Below, piece by piece: positions 27,095 to 36,128 of a DNA stretch of 64,000 bases; position 1 is the first letter of the stretch, and the number at the start of each line of letters is the position of its first letter. The translations under genes were made by a program, and so were the position numbers. Source of the stretch: Photobacterium swingsii (GTDB taxonomy: Bacteria; Pseudomonadota; Gammaproteobacteria; Enterobacterales; Vibrionaceae). The notes beneath the pieces are model-generated. The model was given only the letters and a program-made list of their open reading frames with translations, was not told the DNA's origin and did no database searches. The DNA lies in the NCBI RefSeq assembly GCF_024346715.1, contig NZ_AP024852.1:868001-932000 (forward strand). The letters run 5' to 3'.

Positions 27095-28285
27095 ATGATC
27101 ACTCGTATGGCAACTTTCCATAACTATCAATCTGTTGCGAATGATATGAATCGCCAGCAAGTTAAAGTTGCCGAAAACCAGCAGCAGTTAGCAACTGGCA
27201 AACGACTATTAACAGCGGGTGATGACCCTGTTTCTTCGATTTATATTCAGAACTTTGATCAGCAAAATACTCAAATAGATCAATCGCTGAAAAGCATTAC
27301 TATGGCTCGAAACCGCCTGAATAATGAAGAAACGGCAGTGGCTGAAGTTGAAAACTTACTGGATGAAGCAAAACGAAAATCCATGCTGATGGTCAACGGT
27401 TCCCTATCCACTGATGACCGTATCGCGCATAAGCAAGATATGCAGGGGCTATACGATTCGTTTATGAACTTGGTGAATAGTCAAGATGAGTCAGGTAACT
27501 TTGTCTTTGCGGGGACGCGCTATAACAAGCAGCCTTTCTTTAGAGATAACAACGGTGTTGTTGCATACGCCGGTGACAGCTACCAGCGGATGGCTAAGGT
27601 CTCCGCATCGGTTGATGTACCTGTGAATGATGCGGGTGACAAATTATTTTTAGAAGTCGCGAATCCGTATGGTGATTACCAGCCTGACTATGACTTAAAA
27701 AGCGGCTCTTTATTACTGTTATCCAATGCAGCAAATAGCAACAATGCTGATAATGCGGCCTATGATATTACCTTTACCAATACAGCTGCCGGCACTAACT
27801 ATGAGCTATTCCAAAATGGGGTATCGGTTCAGCAAGGTAAATATGAGCCTGATACTGGTATTCAGTGGGGGACACTACAAGTTGATCTTGAAGGCGAAAT
27901 CAAAGACGGTGATAAAATCAGTTTGAATCGCCAAGAACACGTTAATGTGTTTGAAGCCTTTCGTCGTGGGATCGAGCTATCCGATAGCAGTGTGTCGGAT
28001 GCGTCAGCCAGTGCTGAACTGCACCAAGTTGCCGCGGAATTATCGGAAGCATTTAAGCATATTAACCGGACCCGTTCAGAGGTAGGCACACGCCTACAAA
28101 CACTGGATCGCCAAGAAGACATGCATCAAGATTTTAAGATAGTCATGAGCCAAGCGCGAGGCACACTAGAAGATTTGGATTATGCCAGCGCTGTGATAGA
28201 GCTCAATGAAAACATGATGTCGCTGCAAGCCTCGCAGCAGGCCTTTGCTAAAACTAAAGATTTGAATTTGTTTAATTATATCTAG
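27095..28285 (+). CDS. flgL: Hook-filament junction protein 3 FlgL
   Basis: 396 residues, flagellin-like ends with a distinct centre. N-terminal block KVAENQQQLATGKRLLTAGDDPVSSIYIQ (in part) and C-terminal LEDLDYASAVIELNENMMSLQASQQAFAKT (in part) match FlgL, the second junction protein between hook and filament. 13 bases after flgK; a strong terminator follows. Confidence 0.96.
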   Translation: MITRMATFHNYQSVANDMNRQQVKVAENQQQLATGKRLLTAGDDPVSSIYIQNFDQQNTQIDQSLKSITMARNRLNNEETAVAEVENLLDEAKRKSMLMVNGSLSTDDRIAHKQDMQGLYDSFMNLVNSQDESGNFVFAGTRYNKQPFFRDNNGVVAYAGDSYQRMAKVSASVDVPVNDAGDKLFLEVANPYGDYQPDYDLKSGSLLLLSNAANSNNADNAAYDITFTNTAAGTNYELFQNGVSVQQGKYEPDTGIQWGTLQVDLEGEIKDGDKISLNRQEHVNVFEAFRRGIELSDSSVSDASASAELHQVAAELSEAFKHINRTRSEVGTRLQTLDRQEDMHQDFKIVMSQARGTLEDLDYASAVIELNENMMSLQASQQAFAKTKDLNLFNYI

Positions 28286-28329
28286 TTGTTCTTGATTTAT
28301 ACCTGTCGGGATAAGCAACAGACTATAAC

Positions 28330-28365
28330 AAAAAGCCTTTGCATGATGAGTGCAAAGGCTTTTTT
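28330..28365. terminator. Bidirectional terminator between flgL and the TPR-glycosyltransferase gene
   Basis: AAAAAGCCTTTGCA (28330-28343) and TGCAAAGGCTTTTT (28351-28364): a 14-bp perfect stem with A- and T-runs on either side, between convergent genes. Confidence 0.93.
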
Positions 28366-28383
28366 GATCCGCAGCGAGAGTGC

Positions 28384-30492
28384 TTAGCGTGTGAAGTCTG
28401 CCTTGATCCGCTGACTAATCGCCTCAATCATCGGATATTTGTTATCCATCAGTGGTGGGAAGCGGAAGAAGAATTCTTGCTTTTCATTCATGTCACCAAA
28501 GTATTCTGTTGGTTCTGCAAAATTCGATTCATTCGAGCCAGCGCCATACACATAACAAGGTGTTGTGGTTGTCACGGTTAACATGTGCACCGCGGTTGGG
28601 GCTGTGAAGACAACATCCAGTGAATCCATAACAGCTGCAGTGGCAAGGAAATCATCACGCAGGTCTAGCCCTTCAAGCTGAATCACTTTCACGCCGCTTA
28701 ACTTCTCAATTTTCTTTAATTCTTTACTGCATTCACCGTACTGCAAGTTATAGAAAGTCGCACCAGGAAACTGCTTAATAAAGTGTGCCACTTCATGAGT
28801 TTTTAGGAAGTTAATGTTACGAGAGGCAGAGCCTAAACCACTACGCCAGCTAATGCCGATTCTGAGTCCTTTACCTGAATGATGGGCATCTATCTTGTCT
28901 TGCCAGTGTTGTTTTAGATCCGCAGGGAACACGCCATAATGGGGTTTGGCCCAGTGCTTACTGGTCTTTGCATAAATTTCACCCCCTATGCTGCCTGCAG
29001 GGATCCAGCTGGTACATTGCTGAACGATTTCGGTTGGAATATCAAGTAAGTGCTTTTCTTGAGATCGCTTAAGTGGAATGTAGCTAACTGTTGGGTAGGC
29101 GAGTGATAAATAAGGCACTAAGCGTTGATCGCAAGCCACAAAGACTTTTTGCGCGCGCTCGATAATGAAGTTGAGGTTATGATAAAAACGGATTTCATCA
29201 CCAACACCTTGTTCAGGGAGAACAATAACCGTTTCTTCTTTTGCTAGGTTTGCGTGCCAGCGAGGCATATCACTGGTGTGGTTAACACGCTCATCAAGCT
29301 CAATACCCAGTTCGTAGGCCGGGTAATACTCTTGCCAGTTATTGCGGTGTAAAAACAAAATATGCTGAAGCCAACGCATTTGTAAATTGTCAGGGTTCAT
29401 GCGAAAAACATCAGTAAAATAGCTCTCAGCTTGCTGAATATCACCTAAATACCAAGTGACCTCAGCTTTGTAGCTGAGTAGTTCGTTAAGTCGCTTTTGA
29501 GAGGCTCCAACCATGGCTTGATCTATACAATCGATAGTCGCTTGCATTGTTTCTGGCGTGTAATTGTGGCGATTACGTAACAAGTGAAAGCTACATAAAG
29601 TGTACAAATAGCAAATATCGTTATCTTCAGGGTAGCGTTGTTTTAGCGGTTTACCCAGTGCTTCACCTTGAAGCCATTGTTTGTCTTTGACGCACATGAC
29701 CAGCCATTGTTTCTCAATCTGCGCATGGTGGCCTGCTGCTCGGACGAAGTTTTGGCAAACGAGTCTGCCTTCTGCGTATTGGTTTAATCGGGCATACACT
29801 TTTGATAGTAAAAGTGCAGCAAGTTCATCGGTAGGATTGAGCGCTAATAAACGTTTGAGCTGGTGGGCCGCTTCAATATTTTTCTCTTGTAGCATCAATA
29901 ACTGTGACCATTTATGAATGGCTTCACGGTTATTTTCATCTAACGATAGAATCGCAATAATTAATTGTTCAGCTTGCTCATTTTGACCTTGAGTCATTAA
30001 GGTCTCGACCACTGCGAGTGTCTCGGCAATCTCAGTATCGAGTTGCTGTGATTTATGCTGTTTTATCTGTTCTAGCTGCTTTTGGTCGCGTTTACTGGCA
30101 CCGCGTTGCCCCATGAGTGCGGTAAGCTCTTGCCGCAGTTGTAATGCAGCGGCATTGGTTGGGTCGAGAGATAAAACATCTTCCGTATAACGCAATGCAT
30201 CTTTGTTTCGACCTTGAGCTTTAATGGCGATAGCAAGATCTAAAGTGAGAGAAAGATCTTCAGGCGCTAGGCTCTGAGCATGACGAAGTTTTGTTTCAGC
30301 GGCAGTAAAATGGTTATCTTCCATATCTAAGACAGAGAGCACCTGTAAAACAGGTACAGCATCAGGAGCGGCAGTGAGTATTTGTTCAAAAATATTTCTC
30401 GCCGCCTCTTTTTCGCCTTTTTGATAGTGTTCCACCGCGAGGTTAAACGCTTCTTCTAACGTGAAGGACGCCTTATTTGTCTCACTTGTCAT
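28384..30492 (-). CDS. TPR protein with C-terminal glycosyltransferase-like (heptosyltransferase/GT-B) domain, candidate flagellin modification enzyme
   Basis: 702 residues, no signal peptide or membrane segment, so cytoplasmic. Residues about 10-380 are tetratricopeptide repeats (for example FNLAVEHYQKGEKEAARNIF, then ALRYTEDVLSLDPTNAAALQ). Residues about 420-700 match the TPR-linked glycosyltransferase pattern: LPEQGVGDEIRFY (425-437), RIGISWRSG (544-552), and DVVFTAPTAVHML (626-638) at the usual sugar-nucleotide-binding end. The same plan, TPR plus glycosyltransferase, occurs in FlmG of Caulobacter, which glycosylates flagellins. The gene lies between flgL and the two flagellin genes, divergent from the first flagellin. 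Donor sugar and acceptor are unknown; the flagellin link is inference from position and architecture. Confidence 0.75.
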   Translation of the reverse strand: MTSETNKASFTLEEAFNLAVEHYQKGEKEAARNIFEQILTAAPDAVPVLQVLSVLDMEDNHFTAAETKLRHAQSLAPEDLSLTLDLAIAIKAQGRNKDALRYTEDVLSLDPTNAAALQLRQELTALMGQRGASKRDQKQLEQIKQHKSQQLDTEIAETLAVVETLMTQGQNEQAEQLIIAILSLDENNREAIHKWSQLLMLQEKNIEAAHQLKRLLALNPTDELAALLLSKVYARLNQYAEGRLVCQNFVRAAGHHAQIEKQWLVMCVKDKQWLQGEALGKPLKQRYPEDNDICYLYTLCSFHLLRNRHNYTPETMQATIDCIDQAMVGASQKRLNELLSYKAEVTWYLGDIQQAESYFTDVFRMNPDNLQMRWLQHILFLHRNNWQEYYPAYELGIELDERVNHTSDMPRWHANLAKEETVIVLPEQGVGDEIRFYHNLNFIIERAQKVFVACDQRLVPYLSLAYPTVSYIPLKRSQEKHLLDIPTEIVQQCTSWIPAGSIGGEIYAKTSKHWAKPHYGVFPADLKQHWQDKIDAHHSGKGLRIGISWRSGLGSASRNINFLKTHEVAHFIKQFPGATFYNLQYGECSKELKKIEKLSGVKVIQLEGLDLRDDFLATAAVMDSLDVVFTAPTAVHMLTVTTTTPCYVYGAGSNESNFAEPTEYFGDMNEKQEFFFRFPPLMDNKYPMIEAISQRIKADFTR

Positions 30493-30650
30493 TATTTGTT
30501 CTCAGCCACATCTACAGTTATGGCTGATTATAAAGCAAGAAGTGTACCTTTAGTTAATTTGTCGTTTTGGGATGGGCATCACTTTGCCACCTTGCCGTAT
30601 TGTACTTTATGCGTTGAATGCAACTTGTTGATAAATATTCGATTTTTTTA
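30493..30650. other. Divergent intergenic region, TPR-GT side
   Basis: Contains a dyad TCAGCCA-N12-TGGCTGA (30502-30527) and a minus-strand TATAAT (30527-30532), which together may be a -10 element and operator or leader hairpin for the TPR-glycosyltransferase gene. No matching -35 was recognised. Confidence 0.35.
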
Positions 30651-30667
30651 TTGGCATACTTATTGCT
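30651..30667 (+). promoter_or_regulatory. Sigma-54 promoter of the first flagellin gene
   Basis: TTGGCATACTTATTGCT has GG and GC 10 bases apart. Expected transcription start about 30678 gives a leader of about 125 bases. In Vibrio cholerae the essential flagellin flaA is likewise sigma-54/FlrC dependent. Confidence 0.88.
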
Positions 30668-30680
30668 AAATGCTCGGTGG

Positions 30681-30786
30681 GGCAACAAGTGTTGCCAATA
30701 AATGAATGATATTAGATAGCTAGTCCCGCTTCATTGTCTTTTGGATTGACTGTTGCGGGTAGGCTGTTTCGCTGAATACAGCGAAA
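30681..30786 (+). promoter_or_regulatory. Structured 5' leader of the first flagellin mRNA (three hairpins)
   Basis: GGCAACA-AG-TGTTGCC (30681-30696) sits at the predicted 5' end. CCCGC (30725-30729) can pair with GCGGG (30755-30759) around a loop containing TTGGATT. TTTCGCTG-AATA-CAGCGAAA (30767-30786) ends 5 bases before the Shine-Dalgarno AAAGGAG. These may stabilise the message or control translation. Confidence 0.55.
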
Positions 30787-30802
30787 GTCAAAGGAGAGCA
30801 AA

Positions 30803-31957
30803 ATGGGTGTAACAGTAAACACCAACGTGTCTGCCATGACTGCGCAGCGTTACCTGAACAAGGCATCAGAAGATCTTGGCCGTTCGATGGAACGCTTATC
30901 GACAGGTGAGAAGATCAATAGTGCAAAAGATGATGCTGCTGGTTTACAGATTTCTAACCGCTTAGTCGCGCAAACGCGCGGCCTAAATGTTGCCATGCGA
31001 AATGCTAACGATGGTATTTCTATTGCTCAAACCGCTGAAGGTGCGATGCAAGAATCAACCAGCATTCTGCAACGTATGCGTGACTTATCCCTTCAATCAT
31101 CTAACGGCGCAAACTCCGATGATGATCGTGTTGCTATGCAAGAAGAAGTCTCTGCACTGCAAGACGAACTGAACCGTATCGCTGAAACGACAGCCTTTGG
31201 TGGTCGTAAATTATTGAACGGTACATTTGGTGAAGCGGCATTCCAGATTGGTTCTGATTCTGGTGAAGCTATCATTATGGGTATCACGAGTGTACGTGCT
31301 GACCATACTGACATGGGTGGCCAGAAGATTGTAGCAAGCGGTATGGCAAACCCCTCTTGGACTGCAGGTTCAAGCAATGTTATGAAAATTAAGATTGATG
31401 GTGAAGCCTCACCGTCTATCTCTATCGACCTTATTGAAGGCGATGATATCGAAGAAGTGGCAACACGTATCAATGGTCAGTCTAACGGCCGTGTAAATGC
31501 GTCGGTAACGGAAGAAGGTAAGCTACAAATCTTCTCTGACGAAGGCAGCATTGAAATCGATGGTACGACAAAACTTGCACAAGGTGTTGATGCTGCAGGT
31601 GCTGCTGCTGATATTTTTGCGGCGGGTGCCAAAAGTGCTTTAACAACCGTCCAAGAAATTGATGTTAAATCTGTTGGTGGTGCGCAATCTGCGGTTAGTG
31701 TTATCGATGCTGCACTTAAGTACATTGATAGCCAACGGGCAGATTTAGGTGCAAAACAGAACCGTTTAGGCCACACCATCAACAACTTGGCTAACGTATC
31801 TGAAAACGTCTCTCAATCTAACAGCCGAATCCGTGATACTGATTTTGCGAAAGAAACGACAGAGATGACGAAGAGCCAGATCTTGCAACAGGCGAGTACG
31901 TCTATCCTTGCGCAAGCGAAGCAAGTACCGCAAGCGGCAATGACATTACTTCAATAA
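30803..31957 (+). CDS. Flagellin (sigma-54 dependent, probable major/essential flagellin)
   Basis: 384 residues. Filament subunit with conserved D0/D1 ends: [18 protein letters not shown] and [20 protein letters not shown] at the N-terminus; [39 protein letters not shown] and the tail [17 protein letters not shown] at the C-terminus. The central part (about 170-285) is variable and surface exposed. Ser/Thr residues there could be glycosylation sites, relevant to the neighbouring TPR-glycosyltransferase gene. By promoter type it corresponds to Vibrio FlaA. It has its own strong terminator. Confidence 0.96.
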   Translation: MGVTVNTNVSAMTAQRYLNKASEDLGRSMERLSTGEKINSAKDDAAGLQISNRLVAQTRGLNVAMRNANDGISIAQTAEGAMQESTSILQRMRDLSLQSSNGANSDDDRVAMQEEVSALQDELNRIAETTAFGGRKLLNGTFGEAAFQIGSDSGEAIIMGITSVRADHTDMGGQKIVASGMANPSWTAGSSNVMKIKIDGEASPSISIDLIEGDDIEEVATRINGQSNGRVNASVTEEGKLQIFSDEGSIEIDGTTKLAQGVDAAGAAADIFAAGAKSALTTVQEIDVKSVGGAQSAVSVIDAALKYIDSQRADLGAKQNRLGHTINNLANVSENVSQSNSRIRDTDFAKETTEMTKSQILQQASTSILAQAKQVPQAAMTLLQ

Positions 31958-31978
31958 GTCATATCAGACTTCATTGAG

Positions 31979-32010
31979 CGGCAAGAGGTTTCCTCTTGCC
32001 GTTTTTTTTT
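31979..32010 (+). terminator. Terminator after the first flagellin gene
   Basis: CGGCAAGAGG-TTT-CCTCTTGCCG followed by a run of nine T. Textbook intrinsic terminator. Confidence 0.95.
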
Positions 32011-32101
32011 GCTTTTTATTGCAATCCTATTGATGTTGCTATCAATATCGCTGTTTGTATTTACGTAATTTATCTTTTTTGGTTTTTTTTAAAAAAAGTC
32101 T

Positions 32102-32128
32102 TAAAGGTTTTCGAAACCATGCCGTTAC
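32102..32128 (+). promoter_or_regulatory. Sigma-28 promoter of the second flagellin gene
   Basis: TAAAGGTT, an 11-base spacer, then GCCGTTAC. The -35 matches 7 of 8 and the -10 6 of 8 to TAAAGTTT-N11-GCCGATAA. It lies 77 bp upstream of the ATG. Confidence 0.75.
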
Positions 32129-32205
32129 AACTCTTGAATAAAGAATTAGAAAGGTTTTGCCGGCTGGGCTGGTCAAGCCATTATGAATAGGTAAGGAGAT
32201 ACATT

Positions 32206-33321
32206 ATGGCAGTTACAGTAAATACTAACGTTTCTGCAATGACCGCTCAGCGTTACTTAAACCAAGCGTCTGAAGCGTCTGGTAAATCAATGGAGCGTCT
32301 TGCTACTGGTAGTAAGATCAACAGTGCGAAAGACGATGCTGCTGGTCTTCAAATCTCCAACCGTTTGATGACTCAAAGCCGTGGCCTTGATGTTGCTGTT
32401 CGAAATGCTAACGATGGTATTTCAATGGCGCAAACCGCTGAAGGTTCAATGCAAGAAACAACAAGCATCTTGCAACGTATGCGTGACCTATCGCTACAAT
32501 CTGCTAACGGCTCGAACTCTTCAGAAGACCGTACGTCTATGCAAGAAGAAGTAACAGCACTTCAAGACGAACTTAACCGTATCGCAGAAACAACCTCTTT
32601 TGGTGGTACTAAACTGCTTAACGGTACGTTCAATACACGTTCTTTCCAAGTAGGTTCGGATTCAGGTGAAGCCGTACAAATGGAAATTAAAAACGTACGT
32701 GCTGATGAAGCGAAAATGGGTGGTCAAGTTCACACCGCAACTAACGGCGCTTCAGCGGGTTGGGAAGTAAAAGCAGGTTCAACGTTGACGATTAAAGTTA
32801 ACGGTGGCGCGACTATCGACGTTAACGTTAAAGCTGGTGACGATATCGAAGAACTAGCAACCAAGATCAATGGTGCGGTTGACGGTATCAATGCTTCTGT
32901 CGGTGACGACGGTAAACTACAAGTTGTTTCTGCTGCTGGTGAATCAGTAACATTTGCTGGTGCTGTTGGTACATCTCTTGGTCTAACAAGTGGTGCTGGT
33001 ACTAAAGAAACAATTCAAGATGTTGATATCAAAAATGTTGCTGGCGCACAGAAAGCGGTAGCTCTTATCGATAACGCGCTTAAGTATGTTGATTCAAACC
33101 GTGCAGAGCTAGGTGCTTCGCAAAACCGTTTGAACCACACCATTAACAACTTGAACAACGTTAATGAAAACGTATCGGCATCTAACAGCCGTATCCGTGA
33201 TACAGACTTTGCGAAAGAAACCACGCAAATGACGAAGAGCCAGATTCTATCTCAAGCTTCTACGTCTATCTTGGCGCAAGCAAAACAAACGCCACAAGCG
33301 GCACTTAGCCTACTAGGTTAA
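32206..33321 (+). CDS. Flagellin (sigma-28 dependent, accessory)
   Basis: 371 residues. A tandem paralogue of the upstream flagellin: the first 160 and last 85 residues are very similar ([19 protein letters not shown] at the start, [17 protein letters not shown] at the end) while the centre differs. A FliA-type promoter and a perfect ribosome-binding site (AAGGAG) precede it. Having one sigma-54 and one or more sigma-28 flagellins is the vibrio pattern, where FliA-dependent flagellins come late and are individually dispensable. Confidence 0.96.
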   Translation: MAVTVNTNVSAMTAQRYLNQASEASGKSMERLATGSKINSAKDDAAGLQISNRLMTQSRGLDVAVRNANDGISMAQTAEGSMQETTSILQRMRDLSLQSANGSNSSEDRTSMQEEVTALQDELNRIAETTSFGGTKLLNGTFNTRSFQVGSDSGEAVQMEIKNVRADEAKMGGQVHTATNGASAGWEVKAGSTLTIKVNGGATIDVNVKAGDDIEELATKINGAVDGINASVGDDGKLQVVSAAGESVTFAGAVGTSLGLTSGAGTKETIQDVDIKNVAGAQKAVALIDNALKYVDSNRAELGASQNRLNHTINNLNNVNENVSASNSRIRDTDFAKETTQMTKSQILSQASTSILAQAKQTPQAALSLLG

Positions 33322-33332
33322 TCGCTGATAAG

Positions 33333-33361
33333 ACGGCAAGGTGAGAACCTTGCCGTTTTTC
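33333..33361 (+). terminator. Terminator between second flagellin gene and flaG
   Basis: ACGGCAAGGT-GAGA-ACCTTGCCGT with following T-run. It ends only 24 bases before the flaG ATG, so it probably limits read-through from the flagellin into flaG-fliD. Confidence 0.9.
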
Positions 33362-33384
33362 TGTTTACTGGAAGGTAATAGATA

Positions 33385-33822
33385 ATGGAAATAAAACCCG
33401 TTGCTATGTCTCAGCTGCCTTCATCCACTTCTGCGCAACACTCCTCATCTGGCACGAATGTTGCAGATAAATCTGGCAGCACAGCATCACTTTCTCAATC
33501 AAGACACCAAGAGCAAGCTGTAAAAAGCAGTGATCAAGGTAAAACTGATGTTCGCCGTGTGGAACAAACAGTTTCGCTTGAAGAAAAACAACAAATTCAG
33601 CAGCAAGAATTGGCAAAAATGGTTGAGAGCATCGAAGAGTTTGTTGGCACTTTGAATAAAGGGCTCGCTTTTCGTTTAGATGAAGATTCTGGTCGGCAAA
33701 TTATTACCGTTTACGATAAAAAAAGCGGTGAAATTGTACGGCAGATCCCTGATGAAGACTTATTGTCATTGTCTCGTCAGTTAGCGACCCACTCTGGGGG
33801 GTTATTTACTACCCAAGTTTAA
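33385..33822 (+). CDS. flaG: FlaG family protein
   Basis: 145 residues. A disordered Ser/Gln-rich N-terminal half is followed by the FlaG domain (about 75-145) with LNKGLAFRLDEDSGRQIITV and GEIVRQIPDEDLLSL. FlaG proteins affect filament length in several bacteria; the mechanism is not settled. First gene of flaG-fliD-flaI-fliS, 23 bases before fliD. Confidence 0.92.
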   Translation: MEIKPVAMSQLPSSTSAQHSSSGTNVADKSGSTASLSQSRHQEQAVKSSDQGKTDVRRVEQTVSLEEKQQIQQQELAKMVESIEEFVGTLNKGLAFRLDEDSGRQIITVYDKKSGEIVRQIPDEDLLSLSRQLATHSGGLFTTQV

Positions 33823-33845
33823 TTTTGATACGTTCGAGGATGTAA

Positions 33846-35213
33846 ATGAATATTGGTTCCGCAACGGCATCTGGCCTAGACATCAACAGCATGGTTAACA
33901 AGATTGTTGATTCTGAGCGCGCGCCGAAAGAAGCGCGGATCAATGAACAACGCGGACAAATCAGCACCACCATCAGTGCCTACGGGCAACTCAAAAGCTC
34001 GCTCGATGTCATGAAAGACATGATGTCAGACTTTCGCCGTAATGATGCTTTCTCGGCACGTATGGTCAGCGTCGATAACGATGAAGTACTTAAACCATCG
34101 GTTGATGCAGACGCTATTCCTGGCAAATACACCATTGATGTTCAGCAACTTGCGCAGTCACATAAAATTGTCTCGGGTTCATTTGACGAAAAAGACAAAT
34201 TAGGTGCTGGTAAGCTTTCTATTGCTTTAGGTGGTCGGCATTTCAACGTTGAGATCCCAGAGAACGAAAGCAAAGTATTAGATGTTGTTCGCTTGATTAA
34301 CCGTCATCCGGCTAACACAGGTGTTATGGCATCGCTGATTAAAGATGATGTCGGTACGCGTTTGGTACTGTCATCGGATAAGCCTGGTGAAGATAACACC
34401 ATCAAAGTCAAAGTGGATGCTCCTATTGCGAGTACCTTGCAGAAGTTTGGGTTTAATCCCAATAATGAACTCAACTCCATGAGTGAAATGCAGGCTGCGA
34501 AAGACTCTAAGGTCTTAATTGATGGTTTAGCCGTTGTGACAAGTCAAAACAACGTGATTGAAGATGCAATCAAAGGGGTGGATCTCAATTTAGAAAAGCT
34601 GACCGATGGCATTGATGTAAAACCTGTTGTGCTTGAAGTTGCTTACGATCGTGACTCTGTTCGAGGTGCAATAGAGCAGTTTGTTCAAGCTTATAATCAA
34701 TTTGAGAATACGTCTGAACGGCTCGCGAAATTTGATCCGCAAAGCCAAGAAAAAGGGCCGCTAGTCGGGGATAGCATAGTACGTATTGCTAATAATCAGC
34801 TCCGGGCTGCATTTTCTACCCCATTAGAAAAAGCCCCTGAGTCGCTGTCAACGCTGAGTGAGCTTGGCATCAAGACAACCCTCGAAGGGACTCTAGAAAT
34901 TGATTACAAGGTGCTTGATAAGCATTTAGATAGAAACTTCAGCGATGTGGGGGAGTTTCTTGGCGGTCGAAACGGCTTTGCACGGAAAATTGAAGAGTTG
35001 ATCCATGCCCACACAGGGATCACAGGCAGTATACGCAGCCGTGAAAATAGCCTGAATGACCAGGTGCTTGATCTGAATAGCGATCAAGATAAGTTGAACC
35101 GACGTATGGACAGCGTGCAAAAGCGAACCTTTGATCAGTTTGCAGCCATGGATAATGCGATGGGTAAAATGCAGAGCCAGTTTGGTTCCATGATGAGTAT
35201 GATGCCGCAGTAA
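33846..35213 (+). CDS. fliD: Flagellar filament cap protein FliD
   Basis: 455 residues. Caps the filament tip and promotes flagellin folding and insertion. N-terminal FliD domain starts SATASGLDINSMVNKIVDSERAP (in part). The C-terminal coiled-coil region is EELIHAHTGITGSIRSRENSLNDQV (in part), ending with a Met-rich tail MGKMQSQFGSMMSMMPQ. In the same operon as its probable chaperone FlaI (FliT-like). Confidence 0.95.
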   Translation: MNIGSATASGLDINSMVNKIVDSERAPKEARINEQRGQISTTISAYGQLKSSLDVMKDMMSDFRRNDAFSARMVSVDNDEVLKPSVDADAIPGKYTIDVQQLAQSHKIVSGSFDEKDKLGAGKLSIALGGRHFNVEIPENESKVLDVVRLINRHPANTGVMASLIKDDVGTRLVLSSDKPGEDNTIKVKVDAPIASTLQKFGFNPNNELNSMSEMQAAKDSKVLIDGLAVVTSQNNVIEDAIKGVDLNLEKLTDGIDVKPVVLEVAYDRDSVRGAIEQFVQAYNQFENTSERLAKFDPQSQEKGPLVGDSIVRIANNQLRAAFSTPLEKAPESLSTLSELGIKTTLEGTLEIDYKVLDKHLDRNFSDVGEFLGGRNGFARKIEELIHAHTGITGSIRSRENSLNDQVLDLNSDQDKLNRRMDSVQKRTFDQFAAMDNAMGKMQSQFGSMMSMMPQ

Positions 35214-35247
35214 AGTAATGCTGGTGGCGTAATAAAGAGATTTCAGT

Positions 35248-35532
35248 ATGCAGCGATTAGATCAGCTAGATGAAAAGTTAGCCGCCTTATTGGCAACAGA
35301 GACAGAGGTTGATTCTGAGCAGCTGCAGCAGTTATTACAGCAACGTGAAGTGTTGCTACAAGAATTAATGGCGCACCCTGAGCGGTTGGATAAACTGCAA
35401 TGGCAAGCTGCCGTAGAAAGAACATCGTTGTTGCTTGAGAAGATCCGTCAACACAGAGACAGATCCGCAGGTCAACTAAAGCGATTACAGCACGGGCAAC
35501 GCTCGATGCAGATTTATAATAAATTTCGTTAA
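35248..35532 (+). CDS. flaI: FliT-like flagellar protein FlaI
   Basis: 94-residue, helical, charged protein rich in Gln and Leu (DQLDEKLAALLATETEVDSE). Position between fliD and fliS matches fliT in enterics and flaI in vibrios. FliT is the export chaperone of FliD. Sequence alone is weakly diagnostic, so the call rests mainly on position and size. Confidence 0.75.
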   Translation: MQRLDQLDEKLAALLATETEVDSEQLQQLLQQREVLLQELMAHPERLDKLQWQAAVERTSLLLEKIRQHRDRSAGQLKRLQHGQRSMQIYNKFR

Positions 35533-35543
35533 GGTAAGTAATC

Positions 35544-35954
35544 ATGGCAATGAGAGGCTCTCTTCAGGCTTATAAACGTGTATCCGTTGATAGCCAACTA
35601 ACATCAGCAACACCACACCGTGTGGTGCAAATGTTAATGGCTGGTGCTATTGAGCGTTTGATTCAAGGTAAAGCAGCAATGCAACAAGGCTCGATTGCTG
35701 TGAAAGGTGAGCGTCTTGGCAAAGCAATGGACATCGTAATTAGCTTGCGTGGTTGTTTATCAATGGAAGATGGTGGTGAGATTGCGACCAACCTTGATTC
35801 ACTGTATGACTTTATGATTCATCAGATTTCCACCGCCAATCAAAACAACGAACCAGAGAAACTGGATGACGTTGTTGATATCCTTCGTGAAATTAAATCT
35901 GCTTGGGATCAGATCCCAACTGAATTTCACTCTATGACACAGCTTGATATTTAA
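35544..35954 (+). CDS. fliS: Flagellin export chaperone FliS
   Basis: 136 residues. Binds the C-terminus of flagellin and prevents polymerisation in the cytoplasm. Contains LQAYKRVSVDSQLTSATPHRVVQMLMAGAIERL (in part), the FliS signature, and a four-helix bundle pattern. 11 bases after flaI, last gene of the operon. Confidence 0.95.
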   Translation: MAMRGSLQAYKRVSVDSQLTSATPHRVVQMLMAGAIERLIQGKAAMQQGSIAVKGERLGKAMDIVISLRGCLSMEDGGEIATNLDSLYDFMIHQISTANQNNEPEKLDDVVDILREIKSAWDQIPTEFHSMTQLDI

Positions 35955-36016
35955 TCAACCTCTTCCAAAAAACACGTCTGGTTTGTACTGGGGTCACAGG
36001 TTTTTGTCGTCCCCAG

Positions 36017-36044
36017 TTGCCATCTGCTGTGCATTTATTACAAT
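36017..36044 (+). promoter_or_regulatory. Candidate sigma-70 promoter of flrA
   Basis: TTGCCA, a 16-base spacer and TACAAT, about 85 bp upstream of flrA. FlrA is the top of the hierarchy and is expected to use sigma-70 rather than sigma-54. No sigma-54 site was found in this gap. Confidence 0.4.
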
Positions 36045-36128
36045 AGACAGTTATGAATTTTGGTAGCTGTTCCTTTTTTAGAATAGGCCACAAAATAAAA
36101 CCCCTCATAAAGGCAGGCAGTTAGACCT

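Noticed and set aside
30527..30552. Sigma-28 promoter for the TPR-glycosyltransferase gene on the minus strand
   Set aside because: TAAAGGTA is present, but the spacer to a GC-rich -10 is too short and no GCCGATAA-like element follows.
31996..32190. 64-codon ORF between the two flagellin genes
   Set aside because: It begins inside the T-run of a terminator, covers the sigma-28 promoter and has a composition of Phe/Ile/Leu from AT-rich DNA.
33305..33331. Sigma-28 promoter for flaG (TTAGCCTA-N11-GCTGATAA)
   Set aside because: The -10 is good, but the -35 matches poorly and lies in the last codons of the flagellin; kept only as a remark.
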